Counted from the stretch's first letter, positions 37,347 through 46,211 are shown. The stretch: 64,000 nt of DNA from CAYFKJ01 sp964343605 (GCA_964343605.1 CAYFKJ010000002.1:310001-374000), one strand, 5' to 3'. Program-made: numbers and translations. Notes: a model not told the origin generated them from the sequence alone.

Positions 37347-38261
37347 CTAACCCAGGGCCACCGGCGGGGGCTTGCGCCGCAAACCCGACAGGGCGTTTCC
37401 AGCCAGCGCCGCCAACAGGATGGCGCCGCCCACCAGCGTGTAGATGCTGACGGTCTCGCCGAGGATGATCCAGACCCAGAGAGGGCCCAGGACGACCTCG
37501 CCCATGGACAGGAGGGACAATTCGCCCGCCGGCACGACCCGGGAGCCCAAGGTGTAGAGCGCCAGGCCCGCCCCCACCTGGAACACGCCCATGGCCAGGG
37601 ATATGGAAATGTCCCTTGCCGGAATGGCGAACGGCAGGTCAAGGGTGAGACAGACGGTGCCCGAGACCAAGATGGCGAAGACGCCCCCCATGAACGCGGC
37701 GGGCATCATCTCAGCCGATTTCTTCCAGCGCAGCGTCACCGTGAACAGGGCGGCGCCCAGCGCCGAGGCCAGCGCCGCGGCGTTGCCTTCCCAGCGGCCC
37801 AGCGTCAACCCGCCCCAGACCATGACGAACACGCCGACGGCGGCGAAGGCAATGGCGATCCAGGTTCCCTTGCGCACCGATTCGCCCAGTAGCCACAATC
37901 CGAGAACGGCGGCAAAGAAGGGCGCCGCACTGAACAGGAACACCGCGTTCGCAACCGTCGTCACCTGTATGGAATAGATGCCGCCGGTAAAGGCGACCAC
38001 CAGGCCGGCGCCGCCGAGTACGCCCGATAGGCCCGCTTCGCGGATCACCGCCAGCGGATTGCGGCCGCTGAGCAACAGGATCACCAGCCAAAGAAACGGC
38101 ACCAGGGCGAGCGACCGGTAGAACAGGATTTGCCAAACCGAGGCGACCTCGATGTAGCGGATGCCGAGGCCCATGGTCGACCAGGCAACGCCCGCCAGCA
38201 GGACCAGCACGACGCCCGTCCGGTAGGTCATCTCGCCCCGCGAGCGGGTAAGCGTCGTCAT
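37347..38261 (-). CDS. EamA/DMT-family transporter
   Basis: A 304-residue inner-membrane protein with about ten hydrophobic helices arranged as two EamA repeats (first repeat ending near residue 140; the second includes SMGEVVLGPLWVWIILGE, the typical repeat-end block). Family members export metabolites such as amino acids. It lies convergent with the radical SAM operon and divergent from the dehydrogenase gene. Its proximity allows, but does not show, a role in exporting the operon product. Confidence 0.9.
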   Translation of the reverse strand: MTTLTRSRGEMTYRTGVVLVLLAGVAWSTMGLGIRYIEVASVWQILFYRSLALVPFLWLVILLLSGRNPLAVIREAGLSGVLGGAGLVVAFTGGIYSIQVTTVANAVFLFSAAPFFAAVLGLWLLGESVRKGTWIAIAFAAVGVFVMVWGGLTLGRWEGNAAALASALGAALFTVTLRWKKSAEMMPAAFMGGVFAILVSGTVCLTLDLPFAIPARDISISLAMGVFQVGAGLALYTLGSRVVPAGELSLLSMGEVVLGPLWVWIILGETVSIYTLVGGAILLAALAGNALSGLRRKPPPVALG

Positions 38262-38330
38262 GTATCCCTCTCTTGCTGCTTGTCCTGCCGCAATGTGTAA
38301 AGCTGTATCACAGCCATCGCGGGAGAGGGT

Positions 38331-39218
38331 GTGAAAATGACGCCGGATAAATTTGGATTTGTCGGCCTGGGCCAGATGGGCGGTCCCATGGCCGCCAACA
38401 TCGCCGCCAAGGGATTCGATCTCGCGGTTTTCGACCAGGCCGGCAGCGCCGATCTGGCGCCGCCCGGCAGCCGACCGTTGGAAACCTTGGCCGAAATGGC
38501 GGAGGCCGTCGAGACCGTATTCTTAAGCGTGCCCGACGGTCCGGCCTCCATCGCCCTCGTGAATGGTCTCACCGCTGTTTCCGGTCGCCGCGCCACCACG
38601 GTCATCGACCTCACCACGACCGGCCCCGACCTGTCACGCGAGGCGGGCCGCATCGCCGCGGAAAACGACATCGTCTACATCGATTCACCGGTTAGCGGGG
38701 GACAAGCCGGCGCCCGCGCCGGCACCGTCACGTTGATGTGGGCCGGTCCGCGCGACCAAATGGTGCGCCACGAGGATGTGTTGAACGCTTTCGCCAAGAA
38801 CATCTTTCACGTCGGCGATCAGGCGGGACAGGGCCAGGCGCTTAAGGTCCTCAATAATTTCCTCTCCGGTACCGCCATGGCAGCGACCTCGGAGGCCATC
38901 CTTTTCGGCCTCTCGCAAGGTCTGGACATGAAGACCATGCTCGACGTCATCAATGTTTCGACCGGCCAGAACACCGCCACCCGCGACAAGTTTCCCGAAC
39001 GTATCCTGACCGGCACCTACGATGCCGGATTCCAGACCGCCTTGGAGGCCAAGGACGTCAAACTCTACCTCGAAGGCGTCCGCGCCGCCGGTACGCCGGA
39101 TCGCGTTGGAACGCTGATATCGGAGCTGTGGACCCAGTGCGACGAAACCCACCCCGGCAGCGACTTCACCCGCATCTACGATTTCATCCGGGATGGGGGG
39201 AGTGACGGCCGAAACTAG
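38331..39218 (+). CDS. Beta-hydroxyacid dehydrogenase (3-hydroxyisobutyrate dehydrogenase family)
   Basis: A 295-residue NAD(P)-dependent dehydrogenase. The Rossmann motif GFVGLGQMGGPMAANI opens the protein, the substrate-binding block is SPVSGGQAGARAG, and the catalytic lysine lies in LKVLNNFLSG. GTG 38331 or ATG 38337 could be the start; the GGGAGAGGG site serves either. The family includes 2-(hydroxymethyl)glutarate dehydrogenase, which acts right after enamidase in Eubacterium barkeri nicotinate breakdown. The gene borders the nicotinate-type locus, so this is a testable assignment, though 3-hydroxyisobutyrate, tartronate semialdehyde or related substrates remain possible. Confidence 0.9.
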   Translation: MKMTPDKFGFVGLGQMGGPMAANIAAKGFDLAVFDQAGSADLAPPGSRPLETLAEMAEAVETVFLSVPDGPASIALVNGLTAVSGRRATTVIDLTTTGPDLSREAGRIAAENDIVYIDSPVSGGQAGARAGTVTLMWAGPRDQMVRHEDVLNAFAKNIFHVGDQAGQGQALKVLNNFLSGTAMAATSEAILFGLSQGLDMKTMLDVINVSTGQNTATRDKFPERILTGTYDAGFQTALEAKDVKLYLEGVRAAGTPDRVGTLISELWTQCDETHPGSDFTRIYDFIRDGGSDGRN

Positions 39219-39229
39219 CCGCATAATCA

Positions 39230-39329
39230 GGCGTCATCCCGGACTTGATCCGGGATCCATACTGAGGTGGGCGCTAGACTCCGGCCGTTAAAAAGAAACC
39301 TGGATTCCGGCTTTCGCCGGAATGACGCC
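39230..39329. repeat. Dispersed intergenic repeat with terminal inverted ends
   Basis: The element is bounded by GGCGTCAT (39230-39237) and ATGACGCC (39322-39329). Inside it are the hairpin CCCGGACTTGATCCGGG near 39238 and the hairpin TTCCGGCTTTCGCCGGAA near 39305. This GTCATCCCGGA...TCCGGAATGAC pattern is a familiar short dispersed repeat in proteobacterial intergenic regions. It sits between the convergent ends of the dehydrogenase gene and livF, where its hairpins may also stop transcription from both sides. Confidence 0.75.
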
Positions 39330-39343
39330 TTAGTAGGATCCCA

Positions 39344-40048
39344 CTACCGCCGCACCCCCACATACTTGTGCAGCGGCTCGGGATCGGCTTCCAACTCGGT
39401 GGGCGTGGCTTCGGCCTGGATGGCGCCGTTTTCGATGAACACGATGCGATCGGCGGTGGAGAAGGCCGCCTCGACCTTCTGTTCAACCAGCAGGACGCCG
39501 ACGCCCTGGGATTTGAGGCCGCGCACCGTTTCAAGGATCTGTTCGACGACGCGCGGCATCAGGCCCTCGCTGGGCTCGTCCAGCAGCAGGATTTTGGGTT
39601 CGACGCAGAGCGCCCGGCCCGTTGCCAGCATTTGTTGTTCGCCGCCGCTTAAGGTTCCCGCCAGCTGATTGAGGCGCTCGGTGAGCACGGGAAAGAGCGC
39701 GAGTACCCGCTCCAGGGTCTCCGGCGCGCTGTCGCGCACCAGAAGTCCCATGCGCAGGTTTTCCTCCACGCTGAGCTCCGGAAACAGGCGCCGGCCCTGA
39801 GGCACATAGGCGACGCCCTGCTTCGGCACGTCATGGGCGGCGAGGCCGGTCAGGTCCATCTCGTCCAGCGTGACACGGCCCGAACGCGGCTTCATCAGGC
39901 CCATGACGGTATTGAGCGTGGTCGTCTTGCCGGCGCCGTTGCGGCCCAGGAGGCCGACGATTTCACCGGGCGCGATGCTGAACGAGACATCCTTCAGCAC
40001 CTGGATGCCGCCATAGAAACAGTTGATGTTTTCGACCTTGAGCATCAT
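39344..40048 (-). CDS. livF: Liv-type ABC transporter ATPase LivF (cassette 2)
   Basis: A 234-residue LivF-type ATPase of standard length. Walker A is GRNGAGKTT, the signature is LSGGEQQMLATGRAL, and Walker B is ILLLDEPSEGLMP. It overlaps the end of livG by 4 bases and is the last gene of the cassette that follows the nicotinate-type genes. The second codon is also ATG, so the protein may start at 40045. Confidence 0.93.
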   Translation of the reverse strand: MMLKVENINCFYGGIQVLKDVSFSIAPGEIVGLLGRNGAGKTTTLNTVMGLMKPRSGRVTLDEMDLTGLAAHDVPKQGVAYVPQGRRLFPELSVEENLRMGLLVRDSAPETLERVLALFPVLTERLNQLAGTLSGGEQQMLATGRALCVEPKILLLDEPSEGLMPRVVEQILETVRGLKSQGVGVLLVEQKVEAAFSTADRIVFIENGAIQAEATPTELEADPEPLHKYVGVRR

Positions 40049-40788
40049 TTTCCCAGGTACGCGCGTTGGACTTCCGGATTGGCCTCGATCTCCGCCGGCG
40101 TGCCTTCGGCGATCACCGCGCCGCGGTCCATCACCGTGATCTTTTCCGCCAGTTCGAGAACCACCGGCATGTTGTGCTCGATCAGCAGCACCGTTGCCTC
40201 CTTGGCAATGCGGCGGGTGAGGTCGCAGAACCCGGCGATTTCCTCGACCGCAAGGCCCTGCGTTGGTTCGTCCATGATTAGCAGTTCGGGTTCCAGCGCC
40301 AGCCCCATGGCGACTTCGAGCAAGCGCTGGTAGCCGTAGGGCAACTCAGCCGCCACCCGGTCCGCGCTGTCGGCGAGACCAACCTCCTGCAGCACGTGTT
40401 CGACGCGGTCTGCGATGTGCTGCTCGTTGAGGGAGACGCGCTGCTTGAAGTTGGTCATCAGGCGCCGCTGGGCGGCCAGGGCGACGTTCTCGTAGCAGCT
40501 CAGGTTGCCGTAAACGCTGGTCACCTGGAAGGTGTAGACGATGCCTTGCAGAACGCGCTCATTTGCGGGAAGCCGCGTGATGTCCCGGCCCTTGAAAACG
40601 ATGGCGCCGGAAGACGGTTTGATGCGGCCGCTGATGTTGCCCACCAACGTCGTCTTGCCTGCGCCGTTGGGCCCGATGATGGCGCGGATTTCGCCCTGCG
40701 GCAGGGTGAAGTTCACGTTGTCGACCGCCTGCAGGCCGCCGAAGTGCTTGCTGAGGTCGGTTGTCTGCAACAGCGTCACGGCAGCCAT
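40045..40788 (-). CDS. livG: Liv-type ABC transporter ATPase LivG (cassette 2)
   Basis: A 247-residue LivG-type ATPase starting at MAAVTLLQTTDLSKHFGG, with AAGGTGG as its ribosome-binding site. Walker A is GPNGAGKTT, the signature region is LPYGYQRLLEVAMGLA (a LivG-type variant), and Walker B is LLIMDEPTQGLA. It overlaps the 3' end of livM by 13 bases. A longer in-frame extension upstream lies inside livM and is not credible. Confidence 0.93.
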   Translation of the reverse strand: MAAVTLLQTTDLSKHFGGLQAVDNVNFTLPQGEIRAIIGPNGAGKTTLVGNISGRIKPSSGAIVFKGRDITRLPANERVLQGIVYTFQVTSVYGNLSCYENVALAAQRRLMTNFKQRVSLNEQHIADRVEHVLQEVGLADSADRVAAELPYGYQRLLEVAMGLALEPELLIMDEPTQGLAVEEIAGFCDLTRRIAKEATVLLIEHNMPVVLELAEKITVMDRGAVIAEGTPAEIEANPEVQRAYLGK

Positions 40789-41738
40789 TTCAGCCACCTT
40801 TCCCTGACCGTGCCCATGATGCCCTTGGGGAACCAGAGGATCAGGATGACCAAGACAGCGCCCACAACGATCAGGTAGCTCGACGTGAAGTCGCTGGAAA
40901 TGTCGACGAGGTAAAACATCAGTCCCGTGCCCAGCAGCGGTCCGATCGCCGTACCGACGCCGCCCAGCAAAGCCCACAACAGCGGGAAGATGGAGTACTG
41001 GATGGAGGCGAAGGTTGAGCCGATATAGGCAAACAGCACTGCATATGCCGCGCCGGAAGCGCCCGAAATAACGGCGGAAATGACCAACGCCAGCAGCTTG
41101 TAGCGGTAGGTGTCGTAGCCCAGCATGCGGGTGCGGGCCTCGTTCTCGCGGATCGCTACCAGGATGCGCCCCGTGGGCGAACGCACCAATGCAAGCGCCA
41201 GCAGGAAACAGACCGCCAGGACGAGCAGGGCGAAATTGTACTTCACGTCGGCGTCGGCGAACTTGACTGCCGCGTCGCCGATCTCGAGGATGCGGCTGTT
41301 TTCCGGCAACACGAAGCCCTGATCGCCCAGTGTGATCTCATTGAAATAGAGCGTCGTCAGGAACAGCGCCTGGGCGAACATCATCGTGACGATCAGGAAG
41401 GCGGGTCCGCTCGTGCGCAGCGCCATCAGGCCGAACAGGAACGCCAGCACGAACGAGCAAGCAACGCCGAATGCCAGTCCCTGCAGGACGCCAAATTCGA
41501 GGTAGTACATGGTGAGGCCGGTGCCGTAGAGGCCGGCGGCGAAGAACATGGCGTGCCCCAGGCTCAAGAGCCCGGTGTAGCCCAGCAGCACGTTGTAGCC
41601 CACGGCGTAGACGGCCAGGATCATGATGCGGGCGGCGTTGGCGTGGTGATAGGGCGGCAGGACGAACTGGGCCAGGAACAGCACCATCAGGATGCCGATG
41701 TGGAGGACGAGGACTTTTGCCGTGACGGACTTGGTCAT
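40776..41738 (-). CDS. livM: Liv-type ABC permease LivM (cassette 2)
   Basis: A 320-residue permease with about nine hydrophobic helices and the LivM signature VGYNVLLGYTGLLSLGHAMFFAAGLYGTG. The start at 41738 (MTKSVTAKVL) is fixed by GGAGGAAG just upstream; a long upstream in-frame extension is a shadow of livH. It overlaps livH by 4 bases and livG by 13. Length is normal for the family, unlike the extended LivM of cassette 1. Confidence 0.93.
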   Translation of the reverse strand: MTKSVTAKVLVLHIGILMVLFLAQFVLPPYHHANAARIMILAVYAVGYNVLLGYTGLLSLGHAMFFAAGLYGTGLTMYYLEFGVLQGLAFGVACSFVLAFLFGLMALRTSGPAFLIVTMMFAQALFLTTLYFNEITLGDQGFVLPENSRILEIGDAAVKFADADVKYNFALLVLAVCFLLALALVRSPTGRILVAIRENEARTRMLGYDTYRYKLLALVISAVISGASGAAYAVLFAYIGSTFASIQYSIFPLLWALLGGVGTAIGPLLGTGLMFYLVDISSDFTSSYLIVVGAVLVILILWFPKGIMGTVRERWLKWLP

Positions 41739-42616
41739 TTTTCTTCCTCCCCGAACAGGCCGCCGGGCCGTACCACCAGAACCATGGCGACCAGCAGCGT
41801 GGCGAGAATTTTCGCCAGGGTGGGAGAGAAGAACACCGATACCACGCCGTCGCTGAGGCCGATGATGAAGGCGGCCAGCACGGTGCCGCGCAGGCTGCCG
41901 AGACCGCCGATGATGACGACGATGAAGGAGAGCAGCAGGGGATCGAGCCCCATCAGGTAGTGCGCCTGCTGGATCGGTACCACCAAAACCCCGGCCGCCG
42001 CCGCCAGCATGCCGCCGAGCGCGAAGACGGTGGCGTAGATGCGCCGCACCGGCACGCCGAAGGCCTGTGCCATCACCTGGTCCTGTTGCGTCGCCCGCAT
42101 GTAGAGACCGAGCTTGGTGCGCGACATGCCGTACCAGGTGGCCAGCAGCAGCGCCGCCGAGGCGCCGGCGACGATGAACTTGTAGCCCGAATAGCCGAAC
42201 CAGGGGAACGAGACGCGGAAATAGAACGGCGCCTCGACCGGCCGGGCGTCGGGACCATAGAGGATCAGTACAGTCTGCTCGATGATGTACAAGAGCCCGA
42301 TGGTAGCGACGATGGTGCTTTCTGGGTTGTAGTTGATGCGCCGGAGAATGAGGTAGTCGGACGCAACCGCCACGAGGCCGACGACGGCGGGCGCCACCAC
42401 GAGCGCCAGGATGAAACCGACGAAGGGGGCGTCGATGGCGATGTCGGCGCACCACCAGGCCAGCACGGCGCCCAGCATGAAGAACTGGCCATGGCTGACG
42501 TTGACGACGCGCATGACGCCGAACACCAGCGACAGGCCGAGCGCCGTCACGGCCAGAACGAAGGCCGTAACGGTTCCTTCCAGCAAAGCCAGAAACAGAT
42601 GGGGTCCAAAATCCAT
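41735..42616 (-). CDS. livH: Liv-type ABC permease LivH (cassette 2)
   Basis: A 293-residue permease of normal LivH length with the LVFGVMRVVNVSHGQFFMLGAV block and C-terminal LVVRPGGLFGEEEK. It starts 53 bases after the binding-protein gene, with a hairpin in between, and overlaps livM by 4 bases. With LivM it forms the channel for the ligand delivered by the adjacent binding protein. Confidence 0.93.
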   Translation of the reverse strand: MDFGPHLFLALLEGTVTAFVLAVTALGLSLVFGVMRVVNVSHGQFFMLGAVLAWWCADIAIDAPFVGFILALVVAPAVVGLVAVASDYLILRRINYNPESTIVATIGLLYIIEQTVLILYGPDARPVEAPFYFRVSFPWFGYSGYKFIVAGASAALLLATWYGMSRTKLGLYMRATQQDQVMAQAFGVPVRRIYATVFALGGMLAAAAGVLVVPIQQAHYLMGLDPLLLSFIVVIIGGLGSLRGTVLAAFIIGLSDGVVSVFFSPTLAKILATLLVAMVLVVRPGGLFGEEEK

Positions 42617-42627
42617 TGATCTATAGC

Positions 42628-42651
42628 GGGGGCACGCAGGCGCGTGCCCCC
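42628..42651 (-). terminator. Hairpin between binding-protein gene and livH (cassette 2)
   Basis: A perfect 10-bp stem (arms 42628-42637 and 42642-42651) with a 4-base loop lies directly after the binding-protein stop codon. No T tract follows on the minus strand, so it is more likely an mRNA-stabilising or attenuating hairpin than a full terminator. The same position in cassette 1 also carries a strong hairpin. Confidence 0.55.
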
Positions 42652-42669
42652 ATGGCTTTGGTTCGTGAA

Positions 42670-43992
42670 CTACAGCGACTGTTTGGTGTAATCGCCCTCG
42701 GGCGCGTACATGCCGTCCTCGATGGACGTCTTGTGCACGACGTTGAGCTTTTTACCCTCCACCTTGGAGATGAACTGCGGGCCGTAGCATTGGTGCGTCT
42801 GGCCGCTGAACATCTTGGCGCCCTGCGGATGGGCGATGCCTTCGTTCATCCATTTGACGTTTTCCATGGTCTCGATGAGCATGGCGACATCCTTGGGCGA
42901 ACGCTCCTGGTAGCCGCTCTGTTCGACGGCGTCCTTGATGAAGAACAGCGTCTCCCAGCAGCCGAACATGTGCGAATAGGTCGACACGTCCTTGGGGTTC
43001 TTCTGGCTGGCGCCCGAATCGTTGACGCCGACGGCGTTGCGATAGAAGCGCTCATAACTGGTGTCGATACCGCCGGCATAGCGCGGCATGGCTTCCCAGA
43101 AATAGGTGCCGTCGAGGTAGTCGAGGCCCGGCGTCGCCATGTCGACGGCTTCCAGGCTGTCCATGAAGCCGAAGATTTGCGGCCGCTTGGAGCCGAAATG
43201 CTCGCCCATTTCCTTGACGAAAGTCAGTACGCCCGGACCGACCATGACGTGGTAGATCACCTCGGTGTCGGACGGAATGCGGGCGAAATACTTGGTGTAG
43301 CTGCTTTCCGTCGGCGGGATCGGCAACAGGGTTCCGACGGTGCCGCCATGCTCCTTCGCCGCCGCGCCGAAGTAATCGCGGTGGTTATAACCGAAAGCAT
43401 AGTCGGGATAGATCATCGCGACCTTCTTGCCGAGGTTGCCGAAGACCCAGCCCGAAATCGCCTGGATCTGGGACCGCACATCGGTGATGCAGGGCTGGAA
43501 GACGTAGCGGTTCATCTTGCCGGAGGCGACGTGGTAGCCCTCGCTGACCACCAGGTAGGGGATCTTGAGTTCCCCGGCGCGCGGGGCGGAGCCGATCACG
43601 ACATGGCTGAACAGGGTGCCGAAGATGAAGTCGACGCCGTGCTTGGTCGCCAGTTTTTCGACGACTTCAGCACCGCGCTTGGGATCGGTGCCGTCGTCCT
43701 CGGCAATCAATTCGATGGGCCGGCCGGCGATGCCCCCCATGGCGTTGATGTGGTTGACGGCCGCCGTGGTGGTGCGCTCGTACCAGCGGCCGTAGGCGGC
43801 GCCGATACCGGTGCGGTGGACCTGGAAGCCGATCTTGATGGGCTTGCCGGCGGTATGGGCGAGGGCAGGCGCGGCGAGGCTGCTTGCCGCCGCCGCTCCG
43901 GCGAGAAGACCGGCGCCCTTGAGGGCCGAACGTCTGGAGAGCGTGACGCCTTCGGTCCTGGTGGCGTCCTTGTCCTTGATTTTTTTGGTCAT
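42670..43992 (-). CDS. Liv-type periplasmic substrate-binding protein (cassette 2)
   Basis: A 440-residue binding protein of the peripla_BP_6 family with a Tat signal (TLSRRSALKGAG, then a hydrophobic Ala-rich stretch ending ALA). The ligand-loop region IGFQVHRTGIGAAYGRWYERTT is present. The start at 43992 is chosen from the family and a G-rich site upstream. It heads a Liv cassette directly downstream of nicotinate-type catabolic genes on the same strand, so nicotinate or a related pyridine carboxylate is a reasonable ligand guess. Its AT-rich upstream gap contains half of the putative MarR operator found at the start of the catabolic operon. Confidence 0.92.
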   Translation of the reverse strand: MTKKIKDKDATRTEGVTLSRRSALKGAGLLAGAAAASSLAAPALAHTAGKPIKIGFQVHRTGIGAAYGRWYERTTTAAVNHINAMGGIAGRPIELIAEDDGTDPKRGAEVVEKLATKHGVDFIFGTLFSHVVIGSAPRAGELKIPYLVVSEGYHVASGKMNRYVFQPCITDVRSQIQAISGWVFGNLGKKVAMIYPDYAFGYNHRDYFGAAAKEHGGTVGTLLPIPPTESSYTKYFARIPSDTEVIYHVMVGPGVLTFVKEMGEHFGSKRPQIFGFMDSLEAVDMATPGLDYLDGTYFWEAMPRYAGGIDTSYERFYRNAVGVNDSGASQKNPKDVSTYSHMFGCWETLFFIKDAVEQSGYQERSPKDVAMLIETMENVKWMNEGIAHPQGAKMFSGQTHQCYGPQFISKVEGKKLNVVHKTSIEDGMYAPEGDYTKQSL

Positions 43993-44018
43993 AACATGAC
44001 CCCCCATGATGATGATTA

Positions 44019-44028
44019 TTGTTCGTAT
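44019..44028. promoter_or_regulatory. Half-site of the putative MarR operator before Liv cassette 2
   Basis: TTGTTCGTAT at 44019-44028 matches the left half of the 18-bp palindrome at 55103-55120 at nine of ten positions. It lies 27 bases upstream of the binding-protein start in an AT-rich 135-base gap. The right half is not conserved, so it would be a weak or chance site. Confidence 0.3.
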
Positions 44029-44127
44029 TTCAGGTCAAAAAAGTACCACGCACGACTACTGATGTACAATTTCAAGAGGCTGCATCTGGTGAATTTCATG
44101 TCAATTTTATCACCTAATATCAAATAT

Positions 44128-45570
44128 TTAGCCGACAACCGGTGTGGCGAGGAGCCAGAGCCCGAAGAGCGTGTAAGCGATCATCAGCGCCGTCATCGGC
44201 GCCTGGCTCAGAACCGCCTGCCCGAGGCTTTCAAGCTGGCCGATGGCCAGAAGATGCGAAACGCCGACGGCCACGACATGGGCAAGTACGATGGCGGCGA
44301 CCTGGAGCTTCCAGACCAGTTGCACCAGCACGTGATTGCCGAGAAAGGCCGCGTTGACCTCGTAATCGCGCAGGCCCAAAAGGTCCCATCCCAACTGGTA
44401 GGGGTCGGACAAGGCCCGCAGCGCGAACTGGATGTCGATCATGAATTCCGGGAGGTAGTGGGCGAAATGATAGCCGAAAGCGATGGGAACGATGGAGGCG
44501 ACGAAGCGGCCCAGGCTCTCCTCGGTGGTCCAATTGATCCGGCTCAACCGGCGGCCCGCCAGGACGGCGATCACGAACACCGCCATCAAGGTCAGGAACA
44601 GCCCGATGAAGCCCGCAGTGTTGGCCGTCATCAGCATTGTGCGGCCCGGGTACTCCAGCGGATTGACGCCGATGGTCCCGAGCCACCAGAAGGTACGGGA
44701 AAACCCATCGAACGAGACCGCCGACAATGCCAGCAACACGAAAGTCACCCCGCTGACAGGGAGGGCTTCCACCTTGACTAGGCGAATCCCGGGCAGGGTT
44801 GCGCCCAGCGACCGGCGTTCCTCTATGCCGCTTCGCCGTGGATCAAAGGGAGAGAGCATTGAAACGATGCGGAAAAACAGGGTGAAGCATTCGCCGTACT
44901 TCAGCCAGGTTTCGCCGCCGAACCACAGCATCCCGGCCAGCGTGATCAGCATGTACACCGTGACGGCGTCGGCCAGCACGGTGGGGTCCTGCGGCGCCGG
45001 GTAGATCAGTTCGAACCAGGCGAAGGCGAACAAGAGAACCACCGCGGGCCAATAGGCCAGCTTTGCGGGATAGCGGAGCGGCGGTCTTTCGCGCCAAACC
45101 CTCAAGCCGGGAACCGCCGTGACGATGCTGTAGAGCGGCCGCCAGGGGTTGAGCCAGTCCCAAAGGTTGCCGAACAATGCCGTCGCGAACGTGAAACCGA
45201 CCCACCAAATGCCCCAGACCACGACGGGCAAGGGATTCAGCAGGGGATCGGGGCTGCCGGTATAGCCCGCAACGATCAGGCCGACGATGAAGAGCAGCGT
45301 GAGGAGCGCGGGCGTCGACGAAGTCCAGTCGGGAAGGGAGCCCAGGCGCACTCGGGCGCGCTCAAGCGTCATGAGGCCCGAACTCGGGATCACGGCCATC
45401 ACCGCGAACGACAGTGCCACCACCAAGGCGCCGCCGAAAATATAGAGATCCGTCGGCAGCAAAAGAACGTAGGCCCGTTCGCTGGTATGGGCCCAGGCCG
45501 CGCCGGCCGATCCGAAGATCAGCGCGAAGGCCAGGACAAGGGCTACGGACGATGGTGACAAGACCCGCAT
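44128..45570 (-). CDS. Polytopic membrane protein of unknown function in the nicotinate-type operon
   Basis: A 480-residue inner-membrane protein with a cleavable-looking signal (ending AWAHTSERA) and about twelve hydrophobic helices. From memory it resembles a family that databases often label fenitrothion hydrolase (FedB-like; AHxSERGxVLLLPT after the signal), a label that says nothing reliable about function here. The start codon overlaps the nicotinamidase stop by one base, so it is translated with the catabolic genes. A role in uptake of nicotinamide or nicotinate, or in assembly of a membrane or copper protein, is possible; I cannot decide. Confidence 0.8.
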   Translation of the reverse strand: MRVLSPSSVALVLAFALIFGSAGAAWAHTSERAYVLLLPTDLYIFGGALVVALSFAVMAVIPSSGLMTLERARVRLGSLPDWTSSTPALLTLLFIVGLIVAGYTGSPDPLLNPLPVVVWGIWWVGFTFATALFGNLWDWLNPWRPLYSIVTAVPGLRVWRERPPLRYPAKLAYWPAVVLLFAFAWFELIYPAPQDPTVLADAVTVYMLITLAGMLWFGGETWLKYGECFTLFFRIVSMLSPFDPRRSGIEERRSLGATLPGIRLVKVEALPVSGVTFVLLALSAVSFDGFSRTFWWLGTIGVNPLEYPGRTMLMTANTAGFIGLFLTLMAVFVIAVLAGRRLSRINWTTEESLGRFVASIVPIAFGYHFAHYLPEFMIDIQFALRALSDPYQLGWDLLGLRDYEVNAAFLGNHVLVQLVWKLQVAAIVLAHVVAVGVSHLLAIGQLESLGQAVLSQAPMTALMIAYTLFGLWLLATPVVG

Positions 45571-46211
45571 CAGCCGATCAGCGCCGCGCTTTCAACACGT
45601 TCGACACCGGCGGCGTTCATCTGTTCCCAGGCGGCATCGAGCGAACCCTCCAGGTCGATGGCCCGGCAGGCATCGTCAACGAGGAATACCTCGAAGCCTT
45701 CCTTGCGACCGTCCAGTGCCGAGTAGGCGACGCAGAAATCCGTGGCGAGGCCGGTCATGAAGAGTCGGTGGAAACCCCGCTCGCGCAGGTATCCGGCCAA
45801 GCCGGTCGGCGTCGTCTTGTCGTTCTCGAAGAACGCCGAATAGGAATCGATAGGCGTGCGGAAGCCCTTGCGGATAACCAACTCAGCCCGGTCGCTCAGG
45901 AGATCGGCGTGAAAGGCCGCACCGTCCGTACCCTGAACGCAATGGTCCGGCCACAAGGTTTGGGTGCCGTACGACGCCTCGACACTTTCATAAGGGCCCT
46001 TGCCGTCGTGGCTCGAGGCGAACGAACTGTGGCCGGCCGGATGCCAGTCCTGGGTCAGCAGCACGTGGTCGAAAGCGTCCATCAGGCGGTTGCTTACGCC
46101 CACCACCGCATCGCCGTCCGCGACCTCCAGGGCGCCGCCGGGGCAGAAATCGTTCTGCACGTCGATGATGACCAGGGCATCCTGGTCCCTTCTGATGCTC
46201 ATCGCTGTCAT
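45570..46211 (-). CDS. pncA: Nicotinamidase
   Basis: A 213-residue nicotinamidase that converts nicotinamide to nicotinate and ammonia. The catalytic triad is intact: Asp17 (VIIDVQNDF), Lys115 (IRKGFR) and Cys160 (ATDFCV). Metal ligands Asp55, His57 and His61 are in QDWHPAGHSS. Length is standard. Placed between enamidase and a membrane-protein gene, it would feed nicotinamide into the pathway encoded upstream, in addition to any NAD-salvage role. The start could be ATG 46211 or the in-frame ATG three codons later. Confidence 0.94.
   Translation of the reverse strand: MTAMSIRRDQDALVIIDVQNDFCPGGALEVADGDAVVGVSNRLMDAFDHVLLTQDWHPAGHSSFASSHDGKGPYESVEASYGTQTLWPDHCVQGTDGAAFHADLLSDRAELVIRKGFRTPIDSYSAFFENDKTTPTGLAGYLRERGFHRLFMTGLATDFCVAYSALDGRKEGFEVFLVDDACRAIDLEGSLDAAWEQMNAAGVERVESAALIG

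Noticed and set aside
42616..44781. A 721-codon plus-strand open frame opposite the second Liv binding-protein gene
   Set aside because: It lies antisense to two well-supported genes, has no family features and has the Gly, Asp and His-rich composition typical of antisense frames in GC-rich DNA.
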